NCBI RefSeq assembly: GCF_029946515.1
Contig: NZ_JARZHH010000050.1
Span: forward strand, 23,692 to 87,691
DNA length: 64,000 nucleotides
Source of the DNA: Polyangium sp. 6x1
GTDB taxonomy: Bacteria > Myxococcota_A > Polyangia > Polyangiales > Polyangiaceae
Direction: 5' to 3'
Each line of letters begins with the position of its first letter. The first letter of the stretch is position 1. Positions 62,802-64,000 of this stretch are shown here, piece after piece. Below the pieces are notes generated by a model that was not told where the DNA came from, made no database searches, and saw nothing but the letters and a program-made list of their open reading frames with translations. The position numbers were made by a program, and so were the translations under genes.

Positions 62802-64000
62802 GCGAGACACCTCCCCGCGGGATTGAAGATTCCACGGCGACGCAAACCTCGAACGGGATCGACGGGCCCCCTCCCGGCGTCTCGGGCGTCGCCGGTGCCG
62901 CGGGGAGCGTGGACGGGGCAGCGCCTCGCCCCCTTCCGCCCCGCCCGGGAGGCAGCGTCCCGGCGCCGCCGCGCCCCTCGCGCGTGCCCGTGAGCGGCTC
63001 GTCTCCGCCGCCTCGACCGAACACGAACATGCCGCCGCGGGCCTCGAACCCGCCCGCCGCCTCCGTCTCGCCCGCCGTGCCGGCGCCGCCCGCCGTGCCC
63101 CAGATCGAGACGCCCACGGAGACGCTGCCTGCCCTCGCCGCGGAGCCCGAGCGCGCCGCGCCTCCGCCGCTGCCGCGTCGTCGCTCGCGCCGCACGGTGA
63201 AGACCGAGGACGACACGATGCCCGCGTCCGAGGGGCAGGTCGCGCTGCCGGACGACGCGGCGACGCCGGCGCCGGAGCCGGTGGCCGAAGCCGCGCCGCC
63301 GCCCGAGCCGCTCCCTGCGATGGATGCGGGCGACGCCGGCGTCATCCAGCCGATGCGGATCCTCTCGGTCGGCGAAGATCTGCCGCCCGTCAAGGTTTAT
63401 TCGGAGCCGCCGCCGGCGATGCCCGCGGCGGAGGCGACGTCGAAGCCGAGGCGCTCGACGGTCCCGCCGGCCCGTCCCGCGGAGGACGTGGTCGAGGAGG
63501 GCTGGACGCCGCGTCCGCCCGAGGTCGCGGCGATCACCGCGCAGTTCGCGTCCGAGCAGGCGCAGACCGTGGCGTTCGCGCCGCCGCCCGCGGTCCCTCG
63601 CCCGCCGATGGATACGCCGGTCACGCCGATCGAGGCGCGCGAGACCGCGCCGCGGACGAAGCCGCTCGAGTCGGCGCCGGAGCTCGTGGTCGAGGTCGCC
63701 GAGGAGGAGGCCGACGACGACGTCGTCTCCGCCGTCGCCGAGGAGGCCCGGGCGGACGAGGTCGATGCGTTCGAGGAGATCGAGCCCGAACGTGTCTCCG
63801 AGGGTGCCCGGAAGGCGTCAGCGACGACCGACGCGCAGCAGGCGGCCGCGCCCAAGAAGCCGCCGCCGCCGCCTCCGCCGCCGCGGCGTCAGGCGCCGAC
63901 GGTCCCCGACCCTGGCGTCGTGCCGACCGCGTCGACCTCGCTCCCGCCGCCCAAGGCCCCGCCGCCGCCGCCGGCGTCCGCGCAGGCGACCCCGCCGCCG
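62798..64000 (+). CDS. Proline-rich protein, N-terminal part (runs off the window)
   Basis: The frame opens at ATG 62798 in an ATGA overlap with psd and stays open to the window end (401 residues visible). It is almost wholly low complexity: Pro/Ala/Glu/Arg with PPPR, PAPP and a poly-Pro run near 63861-63885 (KKPPPPPPPP), plus an acidic patch (EVAEEEADDDVVSAVAEEA). No folded domain appears yet. In myxobacteria such tracts often precede a catalytic or membrane domain, so the real function probably lies beyond the edge. Confidence 0.7.
   Translation, partial: MSETPPRGIEDSTATQTSNGIDGPPPGVSGVAGAAGSVDGAAPRPLPPRPGGSVPAPPRPSRVPVSGSSPPPRPNTNMPPRASNPPAASVSPAVPAPPAVPQIETPTETLPALAAEPERAAPPPLPRRRSRRTVKTEDDTMPASEGQVALPDDAATPAPEPVAEAAPPPEPLPAMDAGDAGVIQPMRILSVGEDLPPVKVYSEPPPAMPAAEATSKPRRSTVPPARPAEDVVEEGWTPRPPEVAAITAQFASEQAQTVAFAPPPAVPRPPMDTPVTPIEARETAPRTKPLESAPELVVEVAEEEADDDVVSAVAEEARADEVDAFEEIEPERVSEGARKASATTDAQQAAAPKKPPPPPPPPRRQAPTVPDPGVVPTASTSLPPPKAPPPPPASAQATPPP

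Noticed and set aside
63861..63885. CCG-rich run as a DNA microsatellite
   Set aside because: It is explained by the in-frame poly-proline stretch of the gene starting at 62798.

Overview
The window looks like chromosome of a large-genome myxobacterium, most likely Sorangiineae/Polyangiaceae. The reasons are very high GC with strong G/C at third codon positions, eight Hanks-type Ser/Thr kinases in 64 kb, sigma54 activators with FHA or GAF sensors, many lipoproteins, and TOMM kinase/cyclase proteins. No rRNA, tRNA, CRISPR array, IS element or prophage was seen. Assignments come from reading motifs and family knowledge; no search was run.

Region 1 (1-16.5 kb) is a ribosomal peptide (RiPP) island of the TOMM (thiazole/oxazole-modified microcin) type, hybridised with a cobalamin radical SAM C-methyltransferase. 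It holds two clear TOMM-type precursors (8523-8924, core ending SYPCFCC; 10345-10635, ending QIFC), a third possible precursor (699-980), and a fused E1-like/YcaO cyclodehydratase (3083-5272). It also holds an S53 sedolisin-like protein with an altered active site, two paralogous 387-aa amidohydrolases, a RiPP-maturation radical SAM enzyme with a Cx7Cx2C cluster motif, and an FAD amine-oxidase-like enzyme. A 1353-aa kinase/cyclase/AAA/TPR protein of the kind named for TOMM loci completes it. Genes alternate strands, with several divergent promoters and inverted or direct repeats.

Region 2 (16.5-31.6 kb) is signalling and housekeeping: two translationally coupled Ser/Thr kinases, a lipoprotein, a UvrD/PcrA helicase, a hybrid histidine kinase, a dienelactone hydrolase, a V4R-STAS (stressosome-like) protein, glutathione reductase and a second kinase pair. 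Region 3 (31.8-44.2 kb) holds XerC, a membrane sulfatase-fold protein with Thr at the nucleophile position, phosphoglycolate phosphatase, TruC, a vWA lipoprotein, an ECF sigma factor behind a near-perfect sigma54 promoter, HisZ, a PAS-STAS protein, an EEP nuclease/phosphatase and an Smr protein.

Region 4 (44.3-54.5 kb) is a second accessory block: a large kinase-TPR protein, a lipoprotein with a sigma54-type promoter, and a kinase divergent from an FHA-sigma54 activator. That activator sits 6 nt upstream of a gene whose product resembles Burkholderia lethal factor 1 / CNF-type glutamine deamidases (Thr, SGC and His arrangement). A radical SAM-kinase operon converges on it. Region 5 (54.6-64 kb) has a DUF4175-like membrane protein coupled to a gluzincin-like protein, a metallo-beta-lactamase protein coupled to a GAF-sigma54 activator, and phosphatidylserine decarboxylase coupled to a proline-rich protein that runs off the window.
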